From: Pseudomonadota bacterium
Lineage (GTDB): Bacteria > Pseudomonadota > Gammaproteobacteria > Burkholderiales > Thiobacillaceae
Direction: 5' to 3'
Length of the DNA stretch: 64,000 nucleotides
Assembly (NCBI GenBank): GCA_021784115.1
Contig: JAJXTE010000002.1
Location: 1-64,000 of the forward strand
Shown: piece after piece, positions 26,440-34,676 of the stretch
Layout: each line of letters opens with the position of its first letter
Numbering within the stretch: the stretch's first letter is position 1
Notes under the pieces: generated by a model
What the model saw: the letters and a program-made list of their open reading frames with translations, nothing else
The model's database searches: none
What the model was told of the DNA's origin: nothing
Program-made: the position numbers and the translations under genes

Positions 26440-28627
26440 AGGCGTGACCGAGTTTCTGGCGGAACAGGTTCATCAGCTTGCCGAACGCCGATTCGGTGAT
26501 CGACTTGCGTTCGACCAGCACGGCCTCGCCGCGGCGCAGCTTGTCGGCCAGGCGTGGCAGGCTGATGGAGAAACTGTTCATGCCGTCCTGGTCCGAGAAC
26601 AGGTAGGTGCTCTTGATGGTGCTGACCCAGCCCAGCCGCGCCCAGCGGAAGGTGCCGTCGTCGTAATGGAATTCCACCCAGGCGCCCTTGCTCATGGCGC
26701 AGGCGAGTTGGGTGAATTCGTCGTCCACGTCGGGCGCGGCCTGGGTCGCCGTCGCGGCGGCTCCAGGGGCGGCCGGGGCAGGCATCAGTTCCTCGATTTC
26801 TTCGGGTGTGATGTCGGGCAGGGGGACCGGCTGGGCGTTGGGGCGCACCGCGTTGGCGTGCAGGATGACCAGCGTGGCAAAGAAACGATCTGAGAGTTTC
26901 TGCGGCAGGTCGATTTCTGCCGTTCCTTCGCGCAGGCGTTTCAGCAGGCCGGGCAGGATACGCACCAGCATCAGGCGCGCGTCCATGTCGGCCTTGGGCT
27001 GCACGCTCCATATCAGCTCGCGCATGGTTTCGACATGGCTGTTGAAATGTGCGCCCTGCTCACCCTCGTTGGTGTAATCCAGGATGAGCAGTTGCGCCCA
27101 GTCGCGGCGCAGGAATTCGCGCACGGCGTCGCCTACGGGCTGGTCCTTGAGCGCCCGGTTGATGAAATCATTCACGATGACCGGCGCGAGTTCGGCACGC
27201 TCGGACTGTTTGATCTGAGCGATGTCCGGCTGCAGGCTGACGTCCAGCGTTTCCTCGAGCGTTTCTTCCAGGGTGGCGCCCATGGCCTCCAGCTCGGCGG
27301 CGGCGGATTCGAATACGGCAATGTCCTTCTCGAAACTGTCGAGCACCCGGCTCACGACCTGCGAGATGGCTTCAAGGCGGGCGTTGCCCGTCTCGTTGTC
27401 GGGAAGGTGCACGGCAAGCGTGGCGATCGCATCCAGCATGCGGCGTACAGGGTGATTCGACTGCGAGAAGAAGTTGCGGTCCAGCATCGCTGCCTTGAGC
27501 ACCGGAATCTGCAGGCGGGCGATTTGCGCCTTGAGGCGATCGGGGATCGAGGCTTCCTCGAATACCACGTCGAACAGCATCGCCACCGCGTCCACCAGCA
27601 CCGCATCGAGCGGGCTTGCAGACTGCATCACCGGACTTTGCTGCAGGCTGCGCAGGACGTTGCTGACTGTGGCGGCTTCGAGGAGGGGCAGCTCGAAGCG
27701 TCCGCCTCCGGGCAGCATCATGGCGCCGGACTGGAGTTGGCTGAGCGAATCGAGGAGGCTGAGGCCTGCAAACGCCGCCCCGCCGGCCGCGCCGCCCGCA
27801 GCCGGGCTGACACCCTGGGCGAGTTGCTCGAACAGCCTGAACATGTCGGAGCCGGTTTTCGCTTGCATGGCGGGCACTCCACCGGCCGACGCGGTACCGG
27901 CCGAAGCCGTGTTGTGCGCCCGGCTTTTCGATCCGATCTTGAGGTCGGGCAGGATGCCACGGTCGATCAGGTGACGGTTGAGGGATTGATATATCTGCGC
28001 GAGCTCGGTGGTCAGTACCAGATCGAACTGGTTCAGCAGCACAATCCGCACGTCCTGCTCCGGCTGCAGGCGGGCGATGCCGTCGAGGAGGGCATCGCAC
28101 AGCGCGCGCGGACCGAGCGGATTGTCGTTTTCCGCCAGGTCGGTCCGACTCAGCAGATGAGCGATTCGGGCATCCAGGGCGACCAGCTCTTCGGCGCTGT
28201 TGTAGCGCAGCCGGGACGTGGCCTTGTCGACTGCCAGCGTGATTTCAAAGTCATGGTCGTCCACCAGCGACAATTCGAGCAGATCGCCACCGGCGGTCTT
28301 CTCGCGGTTGTGCGTGAAGTCGTTGAAGGCCTCGCAGTACGTCTCCTTGCAGGCGCTCAGCAATTCATTGGCCTGCCGGTTGAGGATTCTCTGGGCCGCG
28401 TAGTAGGTGTTTCGTGTTTCCAGCAACGGTGTGCGGTCGGCCATCGCAAGCAGGGTGTTTTCCATTGCCTCGGCCTGCCGGGTAAGCACCCGGGTCGCGC
28501 CCTCGATCAAGAGGTCGCGGCAACCGTGCAGAACGGCCAGCGTCTCGGCGGAGACCTGCGTACGGCGTGATCGCTCGAACTGATTGAGGTTTACTACGAC
28601 TGAATTGTCTGGCATGTCGCGCTCCAT
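26438..28627 (-). CDS. DUF1631 family protein under c-di-GMP riboswitch
   Basis: A 729-residue cytoplasmic protein of the DUF1631 family (sometimes misnamed thymidine phosphorylase). The N-half is helical (LLIEGATRVLTRQAEAMENTLL; SLVDDHDFEITLAVDKATSRLR), the middle is a low-complexity Ala/Gly linker (AGGAAGGAAFAG), and the C-terminal about 90 residues (GAWVEFHYDDGTFRWARLGWVSTIKSTYLFSDQDG) form a PilZ-like beta-barrel without the RxxxR motif. The ATG at 28627 follows GAGGTGATCACC; an alternative ATG is at 28615. The leader carries a GEMM-I aptamer and a sigma-28-like promoter. Paralogue of the next upstream gene. No proven function; the context points to c-di-GMP signalling. Confidence 0.85.
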   Translation of the reverse strand: MERDMPDNSVVVNLNQFERSRRTQVSAETLAVLHGCRDLLIEGATRVLTRQAEAMENTLLAMADRTPLLETRNTYYAAQRILNRQANELLSACKETYCEAFNDFTHNREKTAGGDLLELSLVDDHDFEITLAVDKATSRLRYNSAEELVALDARIAHLLSRTDLAENDNPLGPRALCDALLDGIARLQPEQDVRIVLLNQFDLVLTTELAQIYQSLNRHLIDRGILPDLKIGSKSRAHNTASAGTASAGGVPAMQAKTGSDMFRLFEQLAQGVSPAAGGAAGGAAFAGLSLLDSLSQLQSGAMMLPGGGRFELPLLEAATVSNVLRSLQQSPVMQSASPLDAVLVDAVAMLFDVVFEEASIPDRLKAQIARLQIPVLKAAMLDRNFFSQSNHPVRRMLDAIATLAVHLPDNETGNARLEAISQVVSRVLDSFEKDIAVFESAAAELEAMGATLEETLEETLDVSLQPDIAQIKQSERAELAPVIVNDFINRALKDQPVGDAVREFLRRDWAQLLILDYTNEGEQGAHFNSHVETMRELIWSVQPKADMDARLMLVRILPGLLKRLREGTAEIDLPQKLSDRFFATLVILHANAVRPNAQPVPLPDITPEEIEELMPAPAAPGAAATATQAAPDVDDEFTQLACAMSKGAWVEFHYDDGTFRWARLGWVSTIKSTYLFSDQDGMNSFSISLPRLADKLRRGEAVLVERKSITESAFGKLMNLFRQKLGHA

Positions 28628-28693
28628 GGTGATCACCTCGCGGTATCGGCGGTCAGCCGGCCTGGAACGAGGGAGAGGCGTGCGCGTGACAGA

Positions 28694-28793
28694 ATTACTG
28701 CCGGCGGCCCCGCTGTCTCGATCGCCTGCTGTGACGGGCGAGACCGGTAACTTTGCGTCCCCGCCTCGCGGCGGGTTTGCCCTGTTCGGTGGT
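28694..28793 (-). promoter_or_regulatory. class I cyclic-di-GMP riboswitch (GEMM-I) aptamer
   Basis: Read on the minus strand, the leader contains ACAGGGCAAACC, a perfect 6-bp stem CCCGCC/GGCGGG capped by the GNRA tetraloop GCGA, then GGGACGCAAAGTTACCGGTCT, a second helix (GTCTCG/CGAGAC), and CAGCGGGGCCGCCGG. These are the diagnostic GEMM-I elements in the right order, closely matching the Vibrio cholerae Vc2 aptamer. The aptamer sits about 67 bases before the DUF1631 start codon. No poly-U terminator follows, so control is probably at translation initiation, which I infer only. Confidence 0.95.
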
Positions 28794-28836
28794 CGGCGAT
28801 CATGTCGAAGAATCGACAAAAAACCGCATAACTGGC

Positions 28837-28864
28837 CTATCGGCCCAAGGTGAGAAAAACTTGA
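28837..28864 (-). promoter_or_regulatory. sigma-28 (FliA)-like promoter
   Basis: On the minus strand TCAAGTTT and GCCGATAG stand 12 bases apart (consensus TAAAGTTT-N11-GCCGATAA; TCAAG variants are common in Pseudomonas and relatives). The predicted start is about 35 bases upstream of the GEMM-I aptamer. One base longer spacing than the E. coli ideal lowers certainty. Confidence 0.72.
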
Positions 28865-28884
28865 GTGCTGTCGGGGAAAAAATC

Positions 28885-30951
28885 TTACCTCGACCCGGCC
28901 GCCAGGAGCATTTTGAGTCGCAGCATGGCTTTTCGGGTTAGTGACTGCTCGGGAACACGTGCCCGGCCGGCCCGGATCTCGGACGCGAGGCGCTCGCAGT
29001 CGAGCGGGAAACCCTGCCTGGCCTCGCTGTCGCAAAGCAGCAGGTGGCCGCGTGCGCCGACCCAGGCCACGCGAGCGGTCGCGTGGCCGTCGTAGGGCGG
29101 ATCGAAATCCACCCAGTCGCCCTCGAGCACCTGCCGAGCCGTTTGCAGGGCGGGATCGCCTTCCTGCGCGTCCGGCAATTGCCGGGCACGCGCCTCGATG
29201 TGCGCCTGCGAAACGCGCCGCGGCGCAGCGGTGTTGACCGCGGCGTCGCGTTGTCCCGTTTCGGGGCGGATCCAGCGTTCCTGGGTGGCCGTGATGGCAC
29301 TGAAGAAGTCCTTCAGCTGCGCGGGCTCGGCGCCCTGCGCGAGGAGGCCGTGCCGCAGGGCCGTATTGATGGCAGGAATCGATTGCAGGCGGGTTTCCCG
29401 CGCGGCCTCGTTGGCGGGCGGCTGCAGGCTGAGGAAGAGGCTCTGCAGGGTGAGGCAGGCCGCTCGCCAGTCGGGCCCTTCGCCGGATTCGGCCACGTAC
29501 AAGGAGGCCATATGCGGAACCCAGGCGGCTTCCAGCCGCCGCAGCACGGATTCCGGCGCGGGGTAGCGTTCGGCCAGATCGCTCAGGTTTTCGAGCGCCA
29601 GCTGCATGCCCAATTCCTGCCGTTCGATGTGTTCGAGACGCGTCACTTGAGGCGCCAGTCCGGCTTGCGCGCGCGCGTTTTCCCCGGCGAGCCAGGCGGC
29701 GAGCGCATCGTGCGCCTGCGCACAGGCCTCGGCCGGATGATCGACATCATGAAGGATGGCGGGAAAGGCGGCCCGGATCTGCCCGAGCGCAGCGGCATCC
29801 GTGGAATCGCCCTCGGGAAAGCGGCGGGAGAACAGGCCCACGAGGTCGATCAGCCGGCGTGCCGGATGCTGGTCGTCGCTGAAGAAATCCGGCGAGACGA
29901 GCGCGATCCGGAGAACGGGGATTTGCAGCTGCGCGATTTCGGCCCTGTAATGGGGCGAGACGCCGGGATCGTCGAGGATGAAGTCGAACAGCCCTGCCAC
30001 GGCATCCAGCACGGCGAGATCGAAAGCAGCGGCGCCAGCAAGGCGTGAATCCTGCTGCAGTTGTCGCAGGACCCGGGTGGGGGCTTCGGCATGGGCGGCT
30101 GGGATGCCGGGCGGGAACGGGTGCCAGTCAGCCAGGCTGTCGGACAGGCTGCGCGGCGCGGCCGCTTGAAACAGGCCCGTCGGCGACGCGCCGTCTGCCG
30201 GGCCGTTTTCGCCGCCGCGTGTGGCGACAGCGCGGATATGCGAGAGGACGTCCTGCCCGGCGTCGGCGCCGGCGCCGCTTCGGCCGGGGGGCGGGCGACG
30301 GGCTGCGTGCTGGGCGGGAAGATCGGGAATGTCGGCTGTGCCCAGGAACTGGCTGAGCGCGGTGTAGGTGTGTTTCAGCGTCTCCAGCAGCGGGGCGCGG
30401 ACACACTGGATCAGCACGGTGCCGCACGTCGGATCGATGCGCAGCGCATCAAGCGCGCGCGACAGGGCGCGAACGACCGGCAACGGGCCGTAGAGGTCGG
30501 CATGGTTCTGGTCCGGGTCTTCCAGCGCAGCCCGCTGAACGGCCTCCAGGCGCCCGAACAGCAGCAGCATCTCGGCACGCAGGATTTCGGTCATGTAGGC
30601 GGCGGCCATTTCTTCAGCCAGCCGCCGCTTGAGCGTATGGTCGTCCACCAACTGCAGCTCGGACGGATGGCCGGCCCGGTGCCGGGTGAAGGTCTCGGGG
30701 CGGGCGAGATGGCTGCGGAACTGATCGGCGAACGCAGTGGACAAGGCCTCCGGATAGGCATCGAGCCAGTCGAGACAGGTCTGGCCCGTCTCGATGTCCG
30801 AAGCCGTCGCCTGCGTGGCCAGCGCGCGGAAGGCGATGTCCTGGATCGAGCTCCGGCTTCGCTGGAAGAAGTTGTCGAGTGCCTGCGCCATGCGTGCATC
30901 GGCTTCGCGCAGCAGTGCGGCAGGGGAAGGCGGGGCGGACGGGGTATTCAT
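28885..30951 (-). CDS. DUF1631 family protein (upstream paralogue)
   Basis: A 688-residue paralogue of the downstream DUF1631 gene. It shares the N-terminal helical domain (LQLVDDHTLKRRLAEEMAAAYM) and middle segment (IAQLQIPVLRIALVSPDFFSDDQHPARRLID, matching IARLQIPVLKAAML...HPVRRMLD in the paralogue). The C-terminal PilZ-like barrel (GDWVDFDPPYDGHATARVAWVGARGHLLLCDSEARQGF) is followed by a basic tail (LTRKAMLRLKMLL), also shared. The start is the ATG giving MNTPSAPPSPAALL, since the track extension runs into the tRNA-Gly region. It is probably transcribed with, or just after, tRNA-Gly. No riboswitch is visible in its 5' region, unlike the paralogue. Confidence 0.82.
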   Translation of the reverse strand: MNTPSAPPSPAALLREADARMAQALDNFFQRSRSSIQDIAFRALATQATASDIETGQTCLDWLDAYPEALSTAFADQFRSHLARPETFTRHRAGHPSELQLVDDHTLKRRLAEEMAAAYMTEILRAEMLLLFGRLEAVQRAALEDPDQNHADLYGPLPVVRALSRALDALRIDPTCGTVLIQCVRAPLLETLKHTYTALSQFLGTADIPDLPAQHAARRPPPGRSGAGADAGQDVLSHIRAVATRGGENGPADGASPTGLFQAAAPRSLSDSLADWHPFPPGIPAAHAEAPTRVLRQLQQDSRLAGAAAFDLAVLDAVAGLFDFILDDPGVSPHYRAEIAQLQIPVLRIALVSPDFFSDDQHPARRLIDLVGLFSRRFPEGDSTDAAALGQIRAAFPAILHDVDHPAEACAQAHDALAAWLAGENARAQAGLAPQVTRLEHIERQELGMQLALENLSDLAERYPAPESVLRRLEAAWVPHMASLYVAESGEGPDWRAACLTLQSLFLSLQPPANEAARETRLQSIPAINTALRHGLLAQGAEPAQLKDFFSAITATQERWIRPETGQRDAAVNTAAPRRVSQAHIEARARQLPDAQEGDPALQTARQVLEGDWVDFDPPYDGHATARVAWVGARGHLLLCDSEARQGFPLDCERLASEIRAGRARVPEQSLTRKAMLRLKMLLAAGSR

Positions 30952-31028
30952 GGCCTGTAACAATAACGGCCAGGGGACAGCAATTATTGAACAGACGCCA
31001 ACCTGCTCATTCGGCTGCAAACCCTATG

Positions 31029-31102
31029 TGGAGCGGGCGAAGGGAATCGAACCCTCCTCATGAGCTTGGGAAGCTCAGGTAATGCCACTATACGACGCCC
31101 GC
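31029..31102 (-). tRNA. tRNA-Gly (anticodon CCC)
   Basis: The minus strand folds into a full cloverleaf of 74 nt including an encoded CCA. The 7-bp acceptor stem GCGGGCG/CGCCCGC, the anticodon stem TGAGC/GCTCA with loop TTCCCAA (anticodon CCC), and the T arm GGAGGGTTCGATTCCC (T-loop TTCGATT) are all present. The D-arm contains TAGTGGC. It reads GGG codons. Confidence 0.95.
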
Positions 31103-31221
31103 GCGATGCTTGTGCCCTTCAAGGTGGCGTACCCTCAAGGGGTGCTCGCACCTTCATGCCCGGCAAGGGGCTTCAGGGTAGAATTCGGCATTCTACTGAA
31201 ACTCATGTCCGGATAGAAGTT

Positions 31222-31425
31222 GTGATTGAACTGGTCATCAACGGGGAATCCCGCCGTTTTCCTGCCCCGCTTACCCTGAGCCAACTGGTCGAATCGCTGG
31301 ACCTGACCGGAAAACGCATCGCCATCGAAAAAAACGGCGAAATCGTCCCGCGCAGCCAGCATGCCGGCACCCAGCTTGGCAGCGGCGACCGCCTGGAAAT
31401 CGTCGTCGCCGTTGGCGGCGGCTGA
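31222..31425 (+). CDS. thiS: sulfur carrier protein ThiS
   Basis: A 67-residue ubiquitin-fold protein beginning at a GTG (MIELVINGESRRFPAPLTLSQLVE). The C-terminal GG tail (VAVGGG) is adenylated and then thiocarboxylated by ThiF, and the sulfur is given to ThiG to build the thiazole ring of thiamine. The track start at 31060 lies inside the tRNA-Gly region and is rejected. A hairpin GTAGAAT/ATTCTAC lies just upstream (31178-31196), but no TPP riboswitch is visible. Followed 48 bases later by thiG. Confidence 0.92.
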   Translation: MIELVINGESRRFPAPLTLSQLVESLDLTGKRIAIEKNGEIVPRSQHAGTQLGSGDRLEIVVAVGGG

Positions 31426-31473
31426 TCCCGTTTTCCCTAGCCCCTAGATCCCAAGCTCCTCGCCCCTTTGAAT

Positions 31474-32262
31474 ATGGAACCACTCGTCATCGCCGGAAAA
31501 TCCTACGCCTCCCGCCTTCTCGTCGGCACCGGCAAATACAAGGATTTCGAACAGACCCGCCTCGCGGTCGAAGCCTCGGGTGCGGAAATCGTCACCGTTG
31601 CCATCCGCCGCACCAACATCGGCCAGGATGCCAGCCAGCCGAGTCTGCTCGACGCGCTGCCGCCGTCGAAATACACCTACCTGCCCAACACCGCCGGCTG
31701 CTACACCGCGGACGACGCGATCCGCACCCTGCGCTTGGCGCGCGAACTGCTGGACGGCCATTCATTGGTCAAGCTCGAGGTGCTGGGCGACGCCGAATCG
31801 CTCTATCCCAACGTGGCCGAAACGATCAAGGCCGCCGAGGTCCTGGTGAAGGACGGCTTCCAGGTGATGGTCTATACCTCGGACGACCCCATCGCAGCGA
31901 AGCAGCTGGAAGACATCGGCTGCGTCGCGGTGATGCCGCTGGCGAGCCTGATCGGTTCCGGCATGGGCATCCTCAATCCGTGGAATCTGCAGATCATCAT
32001 CGACCGTTTGAGCGTGCCGGTGATCGTCGACGCCGGTGTCGGCACCGCCAGCGACGCCACCATCGCGATGGAACTTGGCTGCGACGCCGTGCTGATGAAT
32101 ACCGCGATCGCCGGTGCCGGCAATCCGGTGCTGATGGCCTCCGCGATGAAGAAGGCGGTCGAGGCCGGGCGCGAGGCCTTTCTCGCCGGTCGCATGCCGA
32201 AGAAGATCTACCAGGCCAGCCCCAGTTCGCCCACCAGCGGCCTCATCACCGGCACCAAATAA
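31474..32262 (+). CDS. thiG: thiazole synthase ThiG
   Basis: A 262-residue TIM-barrel enzyme that condenses dehydroglycine, deoxyxylulose-5-phosphate and ThiS-thiocarboxylate into thiazole phosphate. Family segments include [34 protein letters not shown], the Schiff-base lysine region LVKLEVLGD, and the phosphate loops [11 protein letters not shown] and [17 protein letters not shown] two codons earlier (31468) could also start it. thiG lies between thiS and trmB in one direction; trmB starts only three bases after its stop, so they are probably one transcript. Confidence 0.95.
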   Translation: MEPLVIAGKSYASRLLVGTGKYKDFEQTRLAVEASGAEIVTVAIRRTNIGQDASQPSLLDALPPSKYTYLPNTAGCYTADDAIRTLRLARELLDGHSLVKLEVLGDAESLYPNVAETIKAAEVLVKDGFQVMVYTSDDPIAAKQLEDIGCVAVMPLASLIGSGMGILNPWNLQIIIDRLSVPVIVDAGVGTASDATIAMELGCDAVLMNTAIAGAGNPVLMASAMKKAVEAGREAFLAGRMPKKIYQASPSSPTSGLITGTK

Positions 32263-32265
32263 GGC

Positions 32266-32949
32266 ATGACGACCGACACCGGCGCGCGTCCGCGCATCCG
32301 CTCCTACGTGCTGCGCGCCGGGCGCGTCGGCTCCGGCCAGGCGCGCGCCCTGGCCGAAATCGGGCCGCAGTTCATGCTGCCGTACCAGGCCGCCGTGCTC
32401 GATCTCGACACCGTCTTCGGCCGCACCGCACCGCGAATTCTTGAGATCGGCTTCGGCATGGGCGAGGGCTTGGCCGAGATCGCGACGGCCCATCCGGAAA
32501 ACGACTACATCGGCGTCGAGGTCCACACACCGGGCGTGGGCGCGCTGCTCAAGCAGCTGGGCGAGCGCGGCCGGACCAATGTGCGCGTCATTCAGCACGA
32601 CGCCGTCGAGGTGCTGGGCCACATGCTGGCGCCGGGCAGTCTTGCCGGCGCGCACATTTTCTTTCCCGACCCCTGGCACAAGAAGCGTCACCACAAGCGC
32701 CGCCTGATCCAGTCGCCGCTGGTCAACCTTCTGGCCAGCCGCATTCGGCCCGGAGGCTATATCCATCTCGCTACCGACTGGCAGGACTACGCCGAGCAGA
32801 TGCTTGCGGTGCTCACCGCCGAGCCGCTCCTGCAAAACACCGCAACAGACTACGCGCCGCGCCCCGACACGCGCCCGCTCACCAAGTTCGAACAGCGCGG
32901 CATCCGTCTCGGGCATGGCGTGTGGGACCTGGTCTTCCGCAGGCTTTAG
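32266..32949 (+). CDS. trmB: tRNA (guanine-N7-)-methyltransferase TrmB
   Basis: A 227-residue SAM-dependent enzyme that methylates G46 of tRNA variable loops. The SAM loop [12 protein letters not shown] at about residues 60-70 and the family-specific [17 protein letters not shown] at about residues 130-146 are unmistakable, as is the C-terminal [17 protein letters not shown]. It forms a frequent thiS-thiG-trmB cluster in betaproteobacteria. Confidence 0.95.
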   Translation: MTTDTGARPRIRSYVLRAGRVGSGQARALAEIGPQFMLPYQAAVLDLDTVFGRTAPRILEIGFGMGEGLAEIATAHPENDYIGVEVHTPGVGALLKQLGERGRTNVRVIQHDAVEVLGHMLAPGSLAGAHIFFPDPWHKKRHHKRRLIQSPLVNLLASRIRPGGYIHLATDWQDYAEQMLAVLTAEPLLQNTATDYAPRPDTRPLTKFEQRGIRLGHGVWDLVFRRL

Positions 32950-32983
32950 AAATTCGCCCGGTCATGCGGCTATGATGCGTGGC

Positions 32984-33619
32984 ATGGACCCCCTCGAACT
33001 CGTCAAGGCCGCGCTCGCGCTGTTCGCCATCGTCGACCCGGTCGGCGTCATCCCGATATTCCTTCTCGCCACCCAGGGCTACACGCTGGCGCAGAGCCAC
33101 GCGGCAGCACGCATCGCGGCACTGACGGTGCTGGGTGTGCTGACGCTGTTCACCTTTGCGGGTGGATCCATGCTGATGTTTTTTGGCATTCGTCTTGCAG
33201 CGTTCTCCGTCGCGGGTGGCTTGTTGCTGCTGTTGCTGGCGCTGTCGATGGTGCAGGCGCACGTCAGCCCGCAGCGGCAGACCCGGGACGAGGCGGCGGA
33301 AGCCGAAGAGCGGGACGCGGTGGGCGTGGTGCCTCTCGGTATCCCGCTGCTGGCGGGACCGGGGGCAATCACCCATGTGATCGTGGCGGCTTCTGCGGCC
33401 AAGGGCGAAGTACTGCATCAGGCCGCCCTGCTGATACCGGTGGCGCTGGTTTCGTTGTCGGTATGGCTCGCGTTTCGTGCTGCGCCGGTGATTTCGCGGC
33501 GGCTGGGAAAAACCGGAATCCACGTCGTCACCCGCCTGATGGGCCTGATCATTGCGGCGATTTCCGTCGAGATGATCGCGGAGGGACTCGGCAAGCTGTT
33601 TCCCGGCTTGTTGACCTGA
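32984..33619 (+). CDS. MarC-family integral membrane protein
   Basis: A 211-residue protein with six predicted transmembrane helices. The family opening MDPLELVKAALALFAIVDPVGVIPIFL and the conserved GIPLLAGPGAITHVIV define MarC/UPF0056. MarC was once linked to antibiotic resistance, but that was later withdrawn for E. coli MarC; the real function is unknown. The ORF track start (32804) lies within trmB; ATGs at 32972, 32975 and 32984 are possible, of which 32984 fits the family N-terminus. Confidence 0.88.
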   Translation: MDPLELVKAALALFAIVDPVGVIPIFLLATQGYTLAQSHAAARIAALTVLGVLTLFTFAGGSMLMFFGIRLAAFSVAGGLLLLLLALSMVQAHVSPQRQTRDEAAEAEERDAVGVVPLGIPLLAGPGAITHVIVAASAAKGEVLHQAALLIPVALVSLSVWLAFRAAPVISRRLGKTGIHVVTRLMGLIIAAISVEMIAEGLGKLFPGLLT

Positions 33620-33766
33620 ACGGGTGCATGGCGCACCGGCGGGGGGCACGCGTCGGCAACTTGTACGTCATGCAGGCGTCCTATCATGCGATTGTGCGGG
33701 CAGGTCTGCCCGTCAGGCTGCGATTGATGCGCCGTGCAGGCAATCATTTCTATCAAGGAGCCAAGT

Positions 33767-34675
33767 ATGGAATTCGGACTGGTCGGACTCGGCCGCATGG
33801 GCGGCAACATGGCGCGGCGACTCGCGCGCAAGGGCATCAGGATCGCGATCCATAACCGCAGCCATGATGTCAGCGAGGCCATCGCGGCGGAAACCGGCCA
33901 TCTCGCCTGTACGTCGCTGCAGGACATGGTGGCTGCATTGCAGGCTCCGCGCATCGTCTGGCTGATGCTGCCGGCGGGCGAGGCCACCGAGACGGCGCTG
34001 GACACGCTCACGCCCCTGCTTTCGCCGGGCGATCTCGTGGTGGATGGGGCCAATGCCTATTACAAGGACGATCAGCGCCGCGCCAGCGGGCTCGCGACGC
34101 TGAAAATCGAGTTTGCCGACGCCGGCGTGTCCGGCGGCGTGTGGGGGCTGGAAAACGGCTACTGCATCATGTTCGGCGGCAGCGACGCGGCGGCCGCGCG
34201 GCTCAAGCCCTACATGCAGGCGTTCGCGCCGACGCCAGACAGCGGCTGGCTGCACACCGGGCCGGTCGGCTCCGGCCACTTCGTGAAGATGGTCCACAAC
34301 GGCATCGAGTACGGCATGATGCAGGCCTTCGCCGAAGGCTTCGCGCTGATGAAGAACAAGCCGGGATTCGATCTCGACGTCGCCGAAATCGCGGAGTTGT
34401 GGCGGCACGGCAGCGTGGTGCGTTCCTGGCTGCTGGACCTGTCGGCGGATTTCCTCGCGCAGGATCAGGATCTGCAATCGATCGAGCCCTTCGTCGCCGA
34501 TTCGGGCGAGGGGCGCTGGACCGTGCTGGAATCGGTCGAGCAGGGCATCCCCGCCCCTGTGATGTCGCTGGCGCTGATGATGCGATTCGCCAGCCAGGGC
34601 AAGAACGATTACGCCGCGAAAATGCTGGCGAAAATGCGCCAGGGATTCGGCGGCCATGCCGTGAAGGAGGGCTGA
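33767..34675 (+). CDS. gnd: 6-phosphogluconate dehydrogenase, short (GntZ-type)
   Basis: A 302-residue enzyme that oxidises 6-phosphogluconate to ribulose-5-phosphate and CO2. The Rossmann loop FGLVGLGRMGGNMARRL is at the N-terminus, VDGANAYYKDD follows, and the catalytic SGHFVKMVHNGIEYG is near residue 180. At about 300 residues it is the short, often NAD-dependent type rather than the 470-residue Gnd. AAGGAG six bases before the ATG fixes the start. First gene of an operon with zwf and pgl, giving the complete oxidative pentose phosphate branch. Confidence 0.94.
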   Translation: MEFGLVGLGRMGGNMARRLARKGIRIAIHNRSHDVSEAIAAETGHLACTSLQDMVAALQAPRIVWLMLPAGEATETALDTLTPLLSPGDLVVDGANAYYKDDQRRASGLATLKIEFADAGVSGGVWGLENGYCIMFGGSDAAAARLKPYMQAFAPTPDSGWLHTGPVGSGHFVKMVHNGIEYGMMQAFAEGFALMKNKPGFDLDVAEIAELWRHGSVVRSWLLDLSADFLAQDQDLQSIEPFVADSGEGRWTVLESVEQGIPAPVMSLALMMRFASQGKNDYAAKMLAKMRQGFGGHAVKEG

Positions 34676-34676
34676 G

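Noticed and set aside
27035-28570. 511-residue plus-strand ORF over the DUF1631 gene
   Set aside because: Antisense shadow; the minus-strand DUF1631 frame has the better ribosome site, leader and paralogue.
31103-31221. TPP riboswitch upstream of thiS
   Set aside because: The region has a hairpin (GTAGAAT/ATTCTAC), but none of the conserved THI-box segments such as CTGAGA are present.
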